From: Blasia pusilla | Lineage: Eukaryota > Marchantiophyta > Marchantiopsida > Blasiales | Direction of reading: 5' to 3' | NCBI GenBank assembly: GCA_050084515.1 | Contig: CM114273.1 | Location: forward strand, 9,734,001 to 9,798,000 | Length of the DNA: 64,000 nucleotides | In this document: piece after piece, positions 1-10,500 of the stretch | Layout: each line of letters begins with the position of its first letter | Position numbering within the stretch: position 1 is the stretch's first letter | Position numbers and translations under genes: made by a program | Notes under the pieces: generated by a model | Seen by the model: only the letters and a program-made list of their open reading frames with translations | What the model was told of the DNA's origin: nothing | Database searches by the model: none

Positions 1-43
1 TCTGGAGTAAAGAGGAAGTGATGTCCCTTCATTCAGATCCTCC

Positions 44-460
44 CAACCCGTCGGAATTTTACAGGTTGCAACTCTTGCAACCCATCGGAATCAGATGGCT
101 TGCACCCCTTGCAAGCAAGCTCACCATAAGAAAGGAAAGATTTTGATAAGTGATTCCCTTCCACCCTGCACCCACGAAAATCCAACGGGTTGGGAATCCA
201 AAATGGCAATCCGACAGGTAGTAGAAATCCTGCACATCTTAGACAAGAAAAGAAGCCTACAACTGGTTTGACGAATGTAGGGGAACAAGCCAAAAGCTAA
301 GAAGTCCGCCACAATTCGTCAGAAGTTGGTCTCGCAAGGAAAGAGTCCGATCACTCAAGCAGCCAACCTGTCGGAATCCGACAGCTTGCGTGGAAATGGT
401 TAAAAAGTTGCAGTGGGCAAAAAGCTTAAAGTTGCAACCCATCGGAATCATACGGGTTGC
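44..460. repeat. Degenerate palindrome copies, 3' flank of the ParB-methyltransferase gene
   Basis: Four imperfect copies of the palindrome that recurs over the first 11 kb lie at 44-69, 77-103, 363-389 and 433-460. The consensus arms are GCAACCCGTCGGA and TCCGACGGGTTGC. These copies carry several mismatches and are irregularly spaced. They lie just beyond the 3' end of the minus-strand gene. No gene was recognised in 1-600. Confidence 0.75.
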
Positions 461-650
461 AAAATTGTAATTCCGAGTAGCTTAAAGAACACAATCCACA
501 AGTCTAAAAAAATTTCCAGCAAACTTTTACAAACACCATTATCGGTTGAAAAAATCTCGTCCTTTATTACCTCCGAATGAACCTTGGAAATGTACATTTG
601 ACCTAGTCTATGATTTCTTCAGCCTCGTCATCTACAAATTTACTCCTAAC
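190..650. repeat. Direct duplication, copy 1 (pairs with 885-1310)
   Basis: This stretch is repeated at 885-1310 in the same orientation. Shared landmarks are GGCAATCC.ACAGGTAGTAG near the start, a palindrome copy in the middle, and CCTTTATTAC near the end. Both copies end with a short acidic reading frame on the minus strand (DDEAEEIID-stop here, DDEAKDFIE-stop in the other). The 3' end of the minus-strand gene therefore seems to be tandemly duplicated. Confidence 0.7.
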
Positions 651-884
651 TCTCCTAGGTTCCATTACAAAAGGAATGTTCTGGGATACAAGTGGCTCCT
701 CTGGCCGACTGTAGACGCGGATAAAAAATGTTGGCGAATTTGAGAGCCTTGGCCCCCCCCAGGTACACCATAACGGTCCCATGTAACCTGATTTGAGTCC
801 CACCGCCTTCCTCCGCAGTATATCTTGTACGCTCTGCAATGTGACACCCATCCAGTATCAATATGTGCTCCGTCCTTGGTAATA

Positions 885-1310
885 CCATGATGGCAATCCC
901 ACAGGTAGTAGGAATCCAACACGTCTGACAGAAGAAAAGAAGCATACGCCTTCTTTTACGAGCTAAGGGGAAGATGCCAAAGTGAAGAAGCCCGTCAAAC
1001 TGCCTCTTAAGTTGGACCAACAGCGAAAGAGTCCAATCAGGCAACCTATCAAAATCCGACAGGTTGCCTTGAAGTGGTAAAATGGTGCTGTGGTCAAAAA
1101 GTGAAAAGTTGCAAGCAGGAGAAATCCGACGGGTTGCAAAATAGAGGTCCGCGGAGTACATAGACGATCACATTCGAAAAGACATAAAAAATGTTCAGCA
1201 AAATTTTACAAGCACCACCATCGTTCGAAAAATCTTCTCCTTTATTACATCCAAAAAAAGCTCTGATCTATACATTTGATCTATTCTATGAAATCTTTTG
1301 CCTCATCATC
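885..1310. repeat. Direct duplication, copy 2 (pairs with 190-650)
   Basis: Second copy of the duplicated 3' end described at 190-650. It is diverged by many substitutions and small indels, so the duplication is old. It carries palindrome copies at 1041-1067 and about 1109-1137. Confidence 0.7.
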
Positions 1311-1398
1311 AAATAACTCCCTACTCCAAACGCTGCAGTCAAGCTGGGTCCTTGAGTTCTTTGAACTCACTCGTCATCGTCCGAGAGCTCTTGCAATA

Positions 1399-1837
1399 TT
1401 ACTTTCGGCCTTGCCTCCCGATTTTTGGAATCGATGGAAGTGATGATGGTGTCACTACCAATGGTGGGTCTGGAACCGGAGCTCTCGGCTTTGGTGGAGA
1501 GTTGTACGCCCCAACGAGCCTTTCGTATTCTGCCTTTGCCTCCTTGTAAAGGTCAAACACTTCCTGCCTTCCCTTGAGGCAGAGAATATTCCTGCTACTC
1601 TGCCAGGCGCCTTTGATACTCGCCCCTGAAAGTCCCACTAAGTCGAACACCAAGTCACCCGGCCTCGAGCAGAGCTCGATGAGCATTTGCATCAGGGCTG
1701 GCGACTTTTACTGGGGGGGAATTGTACAAACTATCTAAGCTGTACCCATCTGAGCATGGATCCACAGGATCCTGGATCTTGAATACCTGGAAGTTGTGCT
1801 CGGGCCGAACGAAGTAGTAAACGGAGGAGTGGTCCAT
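1399..1837 (-). pseudogene. 3' exon with methyltransferase motif I (SAM-binding) segment
   Basis: The exon starts after TTTACAG at 1838. It reads MDHSSVYYFVRPEHN and SLDSLYNSPPV, then, after a frameshift near a run of seven C residues (about 1720), LIELCSRPGDLVFDLVGLSG, ASIKGAW, SSRNILCL and LYKEAKAEYERL. This resembles the C-terminal motif X/I block of class-beta DNA amino-methyltransferases (LI...S.PGD.V.DPF.GSG.T..A....R...). The glycine loop has an extra residue. A proline-rich tail follows. The true C-terminus may instead be the acidic DDEA tail in the duplicated block further left. Confidence 0.55.
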
Positions 1838-1947
1838 CTGTAAAGAAGCACGTTGGAAAGAATGTCAGCAACTTGGCATAATGTGCAGCACGTCACCAAA
1901 GAACTCCGCTTGACCCTAGAGAACTTTTTTCAAATACTTACATGGGA

Positions 1948-2253
1948 GCAACCTGTCGGAGTCTGACGGGTTGTTTTGTCCATGACCAACCCGTCGGAAG
2001 GCAACGGGTTGCTTGCTAAGAGCAGCCCATGCTTGGCTGAGAGTAACCCGTCGCTTTCCGACGGGTTGCAGCTTTCCGGAAACACAGGGAAAAACCATAA
2101 GCAACTGCAACCCGTCGGGTTCCGACGGGTTGCAGGTACACCGGCATTTTCCCTGTGTTTTTGGGAAAGATGCAACCCGTCGGAAAGCGACAGTTGCTCT
2201 CACCAAGCATGGGTCGCTTTAAGCAAAGAACTCGCCGCCTTCCGACGGGTTGC
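1948..2253. repeat. Intronic palindrome cluster
   Basis: Palindrome copies at 1948-1973, 1987-2012, 2043-2069, 2107-2133 (arms perfectly complementary), 2172-2197 and a half copy at 2231-2253. They lie in the 470-bp intron 2307-1838. Spacing is 39-65 bp, less regular than in the other arrays. Confidence 0.92.
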
Positions 2254-2307
2254 TCACGGAAAAAAACAATGGAGATATACTATCTGGAGACAGGAATAGA
2301 GCCTTAC

Positions 2308-4307
2308 CCGAATCTGACTCGTCGCGGATCGGAGTGGGTACTCGTTTTTTATGATCCACGATTGCGCTGTGCTCCACTTCAGCGACCTCTTGACGCACTG
2401 GAGGTTGAAAAGCTCGTCCTTGTTCCCTCCAATCAACACTAAGAAGCAGCCCCTATCACTCAGATAAGCGTCTCCAGAGGAGAACAATAGCGGGATCTGG
2501 TCAAAAGAGAGGGGAACATTCCAGTCAGGTAGCCCGTCCGACGGATTCTCGTCCCACAATCGCAACCGCGAGGGCAGATCAGAGATCAATAGATCCACCG
2601 CCACCTCTTCGACCACTCCATTCACCGTCGAGGGAGCGTGCCCGTTTCTTTGGAGCTTTTGTCCCAGTGTTGTCAATTTATCAATGGCGGGTGTCGACGC
2701 TTGAGAACTGAAACTTTTCAGCTCATCCAGTAAATTCGTGAACTGAAGGAGGACGCTTGTCCAGGTCGTTGTTTCTCTATGTCTTCCCAAGGATGATGGA
2801 CTGTATTCTCCTTGGGACAACCGTGGCACCTCTGGCTTCGGCTTCTCCCGAGTCTGCGGACGGCTTGTCGGGGTCTCTATGACCTCAGACTCTCGTGGGG
2901 TTTTTTTTGTGGAGGACCTGGTCCGACCCTCTCTCCCCGCTCGCCCGGACGATTCTGCCCCTGGCCTTGAATCTTCAGCCTCTCTTTGAGAAGACTCGGC
3001 CTGAGAATTCTTCCCTCCCCTCGCCTTGCCTTTGAGACCCGCTGTGGATTTGTCTTTGGCTGTGCGGACCTTTGAAGCCAACTCAGCTGTCTTAAGGGCT
3101 TGCTCTTTCGTATCTCCTCCGAAGAAGTCTTCAAGCTCCACAAAATTGGGGATGTCGTCCCATCCTGAGGCCACTGCATCATGAAGCACTCGTAAATCTT
3201 TCTCAATGATGTCTTCAGGGTTGTTGAAGTCGAGCCAAATCGGGCAATTCTCCACCTCCCAATCGGACATGTGCTAAGCCATCTCCGTGTCGTACATGGA
3301 GAATGTCTCTCCATTAGGCGGCAAAGCCCAAAATTTCAAGGTTGCCGGTATTTTTCCCCAGGTACCTGAAGACCATCCGTTGGGCAGCTCTTACTCGAAC
3401 TGAATCGGCCGCCTGCTCCTGCAGATCTCGCTTCTTCTTTGCTTGATCGCGTTTTTTCCCCTCGATTTCTTCGTGAAGGTCTGCCTGAGGGAGGACGCAA
3501 ACCTTGAACATCGTCTTGAATCCTGGGTTTTTTATTGGCTTATCCCGGATGTCGTCGAGCCAAACCTCGAAATCTACATCACTTTCCAGGTTTGCTTCAT
3601 TCGGAATGGGCTCTTATCTTTTGAGCTCCGCTTGGAGACCGTCCAGCACAAACTTCCCGATAACCCGCAACGAGTCCCAGAACGACCATTCGCGGAGCCA
3701 GTGGGAGATCACTGGATCAGACACACCCGGAGGATGGTGTGCCGCCCTCTTCGGGCCTTTGTGCCTCGAGACGATTTTCATCGGCCGGATCCTCCTAAAC
3801 TCGCTTATTCCAGACAACGCAAACCGATGCACGCGATCCAGGGACACTTTCTCCCCAATCCGACCTTGCGGATCTTCATCCCTTTTCCGCTGGCGCTTGA
3901 TAATCGCCTTCACCTCCTTGTAAAACTCCGGACCAAGTTCGGGGTTGAGAATGCTGATGTAGGGCTGCATCTTGCTTGCCGTGTATTTTGTGGCTGCAGA
4001 TACTGCAGCTTGGATGAATTTCGTGCGCTCAGACCCAGATACTTTCTCCCTCCGCTCCAGCTCCAGTGCCGCGCTCTTCTTCGCGGCCTATATCTTCGAC
4101 CAGCAAAGGATTGTTACGGCTGCATCTTGGGAAATAAACTTATTTGCCCAAGTCTTCTTTTTTATCTGTGCACCCTTTGCAAGCATCTGATTTACCAGGG
4201 CGTCGCCCAAGAACCCCTTGTACTCTGCCGGGTGCGTCGTAAGCACCTTCTTCACCCGATCGCAATCCTGGATCCAATGGTGGGTGACATTCCCCTCCAA
4301 TACAATC
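2308..4307 (-). pseudogene. Central exon: conserved basic region, linker and methyltransferase motif IV segment
   Basis: The exon opens after GTGCAG at 4308 and continues the preceding codon phase (T-IVLEGNVTHHWIQ). It reads through two single stops (about 4090 and 3612) and one frameshift (about 3330) to the splice site CGG|GTAAGG at 2308/2307. It holds a basic helix-rich part, a patch with ISHWLREWSFWDSLR, a charged Ser/Arg/Lys-rich linker of about 100 residues (3.05-2.80 kb), and then VDLLISDLPSRLRLWDE with a following strand GCFLVLIGG. The last part matches the motif IV to VI spacing of class-beta amino-methyltransferases, with DLPS where a catalytic (D/S)PP(Y/W) is expected. Confidence 0.55.
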
Positions 4308-4357
4308 CTGCACATCCAAACTCAATTTCAGAAAATTTGTAAGTTACATGGGTTCCT

Positions 4358-5036
4358 ACAACCCGTCAGACTCCGACGGGTCGTCACAGCTCAAGGTCGG
4401 ATTCAAGCAACGAGCTAAATGATGCAACCCGTCATAGTCCGACGGATTGCATTCACATTTGTGAATGCCTGGTTTCAACCCGTTGGACTCCGACGGGTTG
4501 TCAGATAGTCCGTATCAAACGTGAACATAGCAACCCGTCAGAGTCCGACAGATTGTGCAATTGCATGGAAAGCTGCAATTTGACGCGAAAAAGGTAGCTT
4601 CCAACTTCCGAATGCAACCTGTCAGACTCCGACGAGTTGCTTTCGGCCAAAAACATAAAAAAAACCTCCAAACAACTTTGAGTCAAGCAACCCGTCGGAC
4701 TCCGACGAGTTGCTTTGGGCCAAAAACATACTAAACCTGTGGTCAGTCGAACAACTTGTCGGAGTCCGATGAGTTGTTTTCTTCAAAATACATCCAGAAG
4801 AGGCGGCGAGTCGAGCAACTCGTCGGAGTCCCACGAGTTGCTTTCGGCCAAAAACATCCTAACTTTTGCCGTCATTCGAGCAACTCGTCGGAGTCGGACG
4901 AGTTGCTTTCGGCAAAAAATATCCTAACCCATTCATCAATCGAGCAACTTGTCAGAATCCGACGAGTTGCGTTTGGCCAAAAGCATCCCAACAATAGTGG
5001 CGACCCAAACAACTTGTCAGAGTCCGACGGTTTGCA
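4358..5036. repeat. Intronic palindrome array, 64-65 bp period
   Basis: Eleven palindrome copies start at about 4358, 4423, 4476, 4530, 4613, 4687, 4751, 4815, 4880, 4944 and 5009. The last six are spaced 64, 64, 65, 64 and 65 bp, and their spacers share TTTCGGCCAAAAACAT-like sequence. The array fills the 745-bp intron 5052-4308 of the ParB-methyltransferase gene. Some copies changed both arms together (CAACTCG left, CGAGTTG right), so pairing is kept. Confidence 0.92.
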
Positions 5037-5052
5037 GCAAGAAGAAACTTAC

Positions 5053-5456
5053 GTGTTCATGGCATGCATGACCATCTCCACCGTCGCCATGTGATGAGGG
5101 TATGGATGAAGGACCACTGCCTTCACGCAAAAATGTGCCTCCAAGGAGTTTGGGCGCTCCTCTGCAAACTTTGTCCACTCCATAAACTTGTGATTTCCAT
5201 CCCAGATGAAGAAATGCAGATTCCTCATCCAGCTGAATTCCGTGCCCTCTACTTGCCTTCTGAAATCGTGGTCTCTCATCCTCCACAATGTGTCGAGCTT
5301 TCCCAAGTCCTCCTCCGTAACCAGGGCTTGGGTTCCATGCTCGTCGTAAGGCTGAACATAGAAGGGAGGGAAGCTATTGACGTAGGATGTTGTCGCCACC
5401 GATTGTTTGAGCTTCGCGATATCCTCGTCGGACTGAATTTTGCGGACGTATTCCAT
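5053..5456 (-). pseudogene. Exon encoding the ParB-like module
   Basis: Open stretch of about 134 codons ending exactly at the 5' splice site AAC-AC|GTAAGT at 5053/5052. It has the layout of a ParB/sulfiredoxin-like N-terminal domain: a hydrophobic strand with VQPYDEHG, then LVTEEDLGKLDTLW, then FFIWDGNHKFMEW (a DGNHR-like signature), then the strand CVKAVVLHPYPH. In this superfamily the DG.HR motif forms the active or nucleotide-binding site. The K at HK instead of HR is a substitution. Upstream frames (5935-5460) continue the protein after one-base frameshifts near 5640 and 5460. Confidence 0.55.
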
Positions 5457-6650
5457 TGTGCGTCTCCGCTGCCCTTTTCTTCAAGGCCTGCGACATCTCA
5501 GCCTCTGCGTTCTGTTTATCGAGCGCCTCTTGTACATGTCTCACAAGAAGCTCTGGTTGTGCGTCTCCGTTGGCGATGGCATCCATTTCGGCCGTCTTTC
5601 CATCCAAAACTCGTATTTGATGCAGCAAATTCGAAGCATTCAGGATCAGCAAGAAATGCGAGATTTTCCCTTATTTGTTTCTCCTCAGCCGCCGTGATCT
5701 CGCCCTGTCCAGGGATTCCAAGCAATTGTTCACAAATTTGTGATGTCGTTGTGAGCTTGATCACTCCGGGCTTTGAACCCGAAGAGTTTCTTTGACCACA
5801 GGTCCGTCGAGTGGCCTCGATCTTATAGATCGAATGAGGGAAGGGGAAGATCTTTACGGCAGCTGGGTAAGCTTTGATATTTGCTACAGAGTGTTGAACG
5901 GATGGTTGACGATGGGTGCTCACGTTTATGACCATGTGGAGAAGGGACTCAAAACTGTATTTGTCTGTGAAGTAAAGGAAGAAGACGTTGGCAGTTTGAA
6001 GATGTGCTGGTTACTCTTATTGGAGGTGGTGAAGGAAAACAAAAAAGCCACCTCCGGAAATTTATGGGTTCATGGTTGACAATGTACAACCTAGATGGAT
6101 TGCTATCCGGGAAGTGTTCTGGGGTGGAGAGGTTCAACCGGAGAGGGAAAGGTTGGATGCTTTCCATTTCCGCTCCTCGATTTCCTGCTGCCTAATCTCA
6201 TTTGCCGAACGAGGCCCTGTAGATGCTGACGCATGAGTCCTAATGGACTTTGGAGTGAAGCTCCCAACCTTAGTTGCTTGAGCTTTTTTCCTCGTCATTT
6301 TTCCCGGAAATGCCTCCACCTATGTCCACGATGAATCGCTTGATCAATCGTCTTGTTGATGTCGAGATGAGTCGCCTTGATGGATAGCTTGAATCGTCTC
6401 GCTCTCGTTTGGTCAAACCATCTTGCTCTCGTTCCCTCATATCGTCTCGCGATGACTCGCCGTGTGAAATGCCCCTTGGTATTTGATCAGCTGCTGCGCG
6501 GGAGAGGAATGGAGATCGCGAAGTGAGAAACCGGAAATGAGCGATTTCTGCCCTATTTATACTTTTCTAGCCGTTGGGCTGACCGTTGGGTCCCGTGGTC
6601 CTTTCGACGGCGACGTGCCGGCCGTTACGGAAATCCTAACGTGAAAAATG

Positions 6651-7281
6651 GCAACCCGTCGGAGTCCAACAGGTTGCGCGCCTCCGCCGTCCTGGTAAGA
6701 TAATGCGAGATGCACGAGCAACCCGTCGGAGACCAACAGGTTGCGCGCCTCCGCCGTCCTGGGAAGATAACGCGAGGTGCGTGAGCAACTAGTCAGAGAC
6801 CGACACGTTGAGGGCCTCCGCCGTCTTTGGACAAGAACATGAGGTACCCGCGCAACCCGTCGGAGACCGTTGGGTTGCACGCTTTCCTCATCAAGGGTTA
6901 ACAACGCGGGCTTCCCGCGCAACTTGTCGGAGGCTGACAGGTTGCACGCTTCCTTCATGTAAGCGAAACAAGGCAAGGCCCTTGCGCAACCCGTCGGAGG
7001 GCGACGGGTTGCACACCTTGCCGTCTTTGGGCAAGAAGATGCGGCACCCGCGGAATTCGTCACGAACATACGGTTTGCACGCTTCCTTCATGTAAGTGTT
7101 ACACCGTGAGATAATTGGGCAACTCGTCTGATGCCGACGGGTTGCAAGCCTCCGCCATCTTCGGGCAAGAAGGAGCGGTATCCGAGCAACTTGTCGGAGA
7201 GTGACGGGTTGCCAGCTTCGATCATGTTTGCGTTTGAAGGTAAGGCAAAAGCGTGCAACCCGTCTGAAGCCGACGGGTTGC
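6651..7281. repeat. Palindrome tandem array, 67-bp period, in the divergent intergenic region
   Basis: Ten units start at about 6651, 6718, 6785, 6852, 6919, 6986, 7052, 7119, 7186 and 7254, a period of 67 bp with at most 1 bp deviation. Each unit has the palindrome plus a spacer with motifs like CCTCCGCCGTC and GCAAGAA. It occupies the only long space between the minus-strand gene (start 6319) and the plus-strand gene (start 7571), so it lies where both promoters must be. Confidence 0.95.
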
Positions 7282-7507
7282 AGGCTTCGCTTAGCTTGGG
7301 TTAATTGTTGAGTTACCAGGACTCCGACGGGTTCCAACAAAATGAAGTGTGCCTCGCAACCCACGTCTCTGCTTCCCAAATCCGGTAATTGAATCTTTTG
7401 CAACAGAATTGAACCCATTGTGTCAGATAATTTCACCTACCAAACTTCATCTTGTAAGTAAAATTCTGTCAGGAGTATCTGTTTTCCTATTCACTATAAA
7501 TTAAAAA

Positions 7508-7541
7508 TTCTCATTCTCATTCTCATTCTCATTCTGATTCT
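7508..7541 (+). repeat. Hexanucleotide (TTCTCA)n tract upstream of the plus-strand gene
   Basis: About five tandem TTCTCA units lie 30-60 bp upstream of the ATG at 7571. This would be a pyrimidine-rich leader or core promoter element. No convincing TATA box was identified, only an AT-rich stretch at about 7496-7506. Confidence 0.7.
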
Positions 7542-7570
7542 CACCCTCCTCCCGTACGAAATTTCTGGGA

Positions 7571-10500
7571 ATGGATTATTATGTGAAGCTCACTTGTGGC
7601 AGTCATCTGGCGGCCCTTACTCAATCAGAAATCGTTCGACTGCAAGCTCGTGAGTCTTTCATAGCAGTGGATGAAAATTTTCTCTCTGTTCGATTTCTTC
7701 TCCAAATTGGAACCATCTTTGTATTCAAGGATGTTAGGGTGGACGGTACGGAGGACATAATAGGTGAGACAATCCAACCAGTGACTGCAGACCGTAAATT
7801 ATGGAATCTCCTACCTCTAGCAAATGGTCAAAACAGAGTTTACGGCCTGCCCCTGAATTCGTCTGTTTCCCAAGTAGACGGTCGAGAATTTCCTAGTGCT
7901 CCGAGCTCTACGTTTGCAACTCCTAGCTCAGTAGATCCGGCTTCGACTCCAACTTCACACGCTCGTAACAATGTTGTTCTTCCTGAAGAGATTCCGGATG
8001 TTATCAACCTCAGTGGATCTGTCGGACACCAACCAGGCCCTCTGTCCGCCAACTCGTTCCTCTTGCGAGTATCAGGCAATAGTTTGCTTTCGTCTCTGCC
8101 CTTGAAAATGTTCAAGCACATTCTTGTCGACGAGTTTCCGCCCACGTACAATGGTAATTGCATTTTTGAGTTGCCTCCACTTTTGGGTCGTGCTCAAAAG
8201 AAGGATGGAGGACGCCTGAAGGGTATGGACAGAAAGTCTGATTGTCATCGATGGTGCAGGCTTCAACGGACCAGTGCTTCCATCCCATATGGTCCTTGGA
8301 TTGTCTCCCGCCGCCAATGCGTTGGAGCCTTGGAGTGTAGAAGTCCAGCATGCCTGTATCTAGAGCGCAACGGGCGAGTCAATACGTCGCAAGTCTGTGA
8401 CCCGGTACACCAAATCTTGCATCAAAGAGAATAAGAGGACAGAGCATGTCACTCTACTCCAACGCTGCAAGGACAACAAAACCTTGAAGCAGGCCATGGA
8501 ATGCCAGGAAGAACTTCATGGGTGGTGGAGGAAGCATGCGATTGAGGGGAAGTACAAAGAGTTGTGCTCTTGGTTGAGTTGGTGGACTGTACGTATGAGA
8601 CAATGGGGAAACTTCATGCGGCAGGTGAGTTCACTATTTTGTCTTGTCAAGCTCACGCTGAGAATTTTTTGTAAAGTTGCAGCTCAAGTTGAGAAGCGTG
8701 GGAACTATAGGGATTTCAAACCGAAGAAACCAAGCAAGCTGTCGGATGCGACGAGTTGCCAGAGTGTGCAACCCGACGAAAACCGACGGGTTGCATCCAG
8801 AATTTTGGTGCAACCCGTAGACAAGTATGCAAGTTGCATGTATACAAGGCCTGCAAATAGTTCGACCTGGATGGGTTTTGGATGACTTGCACTTGGATCT
8901 TCCAGAGTGGCCACAGGTTCTTGCAACCCGTCTGAATCTGATGGGTTGCAGTAAGTGGGTTTAGGGTTGCAACACGTCGGGACCCGACGGGTTGCAGAGT
9001 TGTTCATGGGATGCCTTGGCCTTGCAACCCGTCTGAATCCGATGGGTTGCAGTAGGTGGGTTTAGGGTTGCTACACGTCGGGACCCGACGGGTCGCAGAG
9101 TCGTTCATGGGATGCCTCGGCCTTGCAACCCGTCTGGTTCCGACGGGTTGCAGTAGGTGGATTTAAGGTTGCAACACGTCGGGACCCGACAGGTCGTAGA
9201 GTCGTTCATGGGATGCCTCGGCCTTGCAACCCGTCTGGTTCCGACAGGTAGCTTATTTCTTTGACTGTTGAGTTATTTTTGTTCCCTTCTAACATTGCCG
9301 TCGTTGCAGGGATTGAACATTCATGAAAATGCCCTCTGCCCCAACAAAAGTGTAGCACAAAGTGTTCATTCCTCCTGGAGGTTGTCACAAGCATGCCAAC
9401 GAATTTCACTTGTGGAGTCATGCCAACAAGACCAGGCAAGAGCAATGCTACAATCTGCAGCATCCCATATCTTCCTCACAAAAGGCATAACAAAAGGAAG
9501 GGGGTCGTCGATCTATGAGCTCTATGTCAGGGCGGCTGTGAGATCTGGTGATGAAAAAATGTATGTGGAAGCCTTCAACCGGTGCGTAGCTGGAACTCCC
9601 CTCGAGCAAGACGTAGACATTGGTGGGGATATTCATGGGCGGGTTTCAAGACGTCCCATACAGATGGTGGTAGAGCAGTCCGAGCGAGACTCGTGGAGAC
9701 CAGATAAGTATCTTGACTCCAGGCAGGTGAAGAGGCAACATCGAGGAACGAATCCGGTGATTGATTTAGATGAGGAAATTACGCCGCCCAGGTATTCAAG
9801 GACCCCAGACTTGTCCCAAATCCGTGATGGAGTTACTTCTCCAAAATCCGTGATTCCAGTAATGGAGATGGATTGCAACCTAAAACGGTGGCATATATCT
9901 GGGAGCAACCCAGGACGTGGACCCACATGCAGGGCAGGATCTGATGGCATTAGGAGACCATGCGGCACTTTCCTAAATAAGAACTGTACAAGGACTGTAC
10001 GACCACTGCCTGGGTTTTGGGGACTCAAAACCTTTGATCGTTTCACGAGGACCGGGGATCAATTGAAGTACTTCTTGTGCCCAAACGAATCTTGCGCTTT
10101 CTGGAAGTCTTATCCGGCTGCCATTGGAGCTCCGAGGAATACCCCCATGATTTGGCCCATCGTTGCATGTACGAACTGCACTCAAGACGAAGTGGAAAAT
10201 CTTACAAGTGCCGGTTTCAGACTCGTAGACGGGGGAAGTTCGGAGCATGTTCGCATTACAAAGACCTTCGCATTTTGTATTCAACCCAAGATTGATGTCA
10301 ACATGTACCGGAGAAGGTGGATGATCTCAATCCACTATTTCTGTTTGAGTCTAGAAATAGGGTGAAGAGAAACAGAATGTGTAGGCCAACGGTGGAGAGA
10401 GCAAAGCGAATTGCATAAGCTCGGGAGGCAAAAATGGAGATCATCGCCACGAAAGATGTCTTGAGTGGCAATGGAATAGGAAGGATGTATTGGGTCAGGA

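Larger units (their letters stand above)
603..6319 (-). pseudogene. Decayed multi-exon gene: ParB-like domain plus class-beta amino DNA methyltransferase
   Basis: The minus strand reads as one long spliced gene. Likely start ATG at 6319 (MTRKKAQATKVGSF). Two introns are clear and keep the frame: 5052-4308 (GTAAGT...GCAG, phase 2) and 2307-1838 (GTAAGG...ACAG, phase 0). In order it holds an N-terminal region (6319-5460), a ParB-like DGNH module (about 5400-5053), a basic region, a low-complexity linker, a motif IV-like segment (LLISDLPSR, about 2.55 kb) and a motif I-like segment (RPGDLVFDLVGLSG, about 1.65 kb). Motif IV before motif I is the class-beta order. In-frame stops near 4090, 3612 and 3275, and frameshifts near 5640, 5460, 3330 and 1720, make this copy a pseudogene. 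The DPPY-type motif reads DLPS, so it would be inactive. ParB-methylase fusions are known to me from phages and bacteria; a spliced eukaryotic form suggests a mobile element. The fold assignment comes from motifs only. Confidence 0.6.

Noticed and set aside
1916-2299. Several overlapping open frames on both strands around 1.9-2.3 kb, 4.6-5.1 kb, 6.6-7.4 kb and 8.7-9.2 kb
   Set aside because: They arise because the palindrome has no stop codon in any frame. The peptides (QPVG-RRV, NPS-SDGL, TRR-PTGC) are the palindrome read in three frames.
3443-4342. 299-codon plus-strand open frame
   Set aside because: It is antisense to the central exon of the ParB-methyltransferase gene, whose frame is supported by phase-matched splice sites and conserved domain order.
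5064-5795. 243-codon plus-strand open frame
   Set aside because: Antisense shadow of the ParB-like exon and the exon upstream of it.
44-9252. CRISPR-like array
   Set aside because: Repeats are palindromic and regularly spaced, but spacers within an array are similar to each other and no cas genes exist; the setting is a spliced eukaryotic locus.
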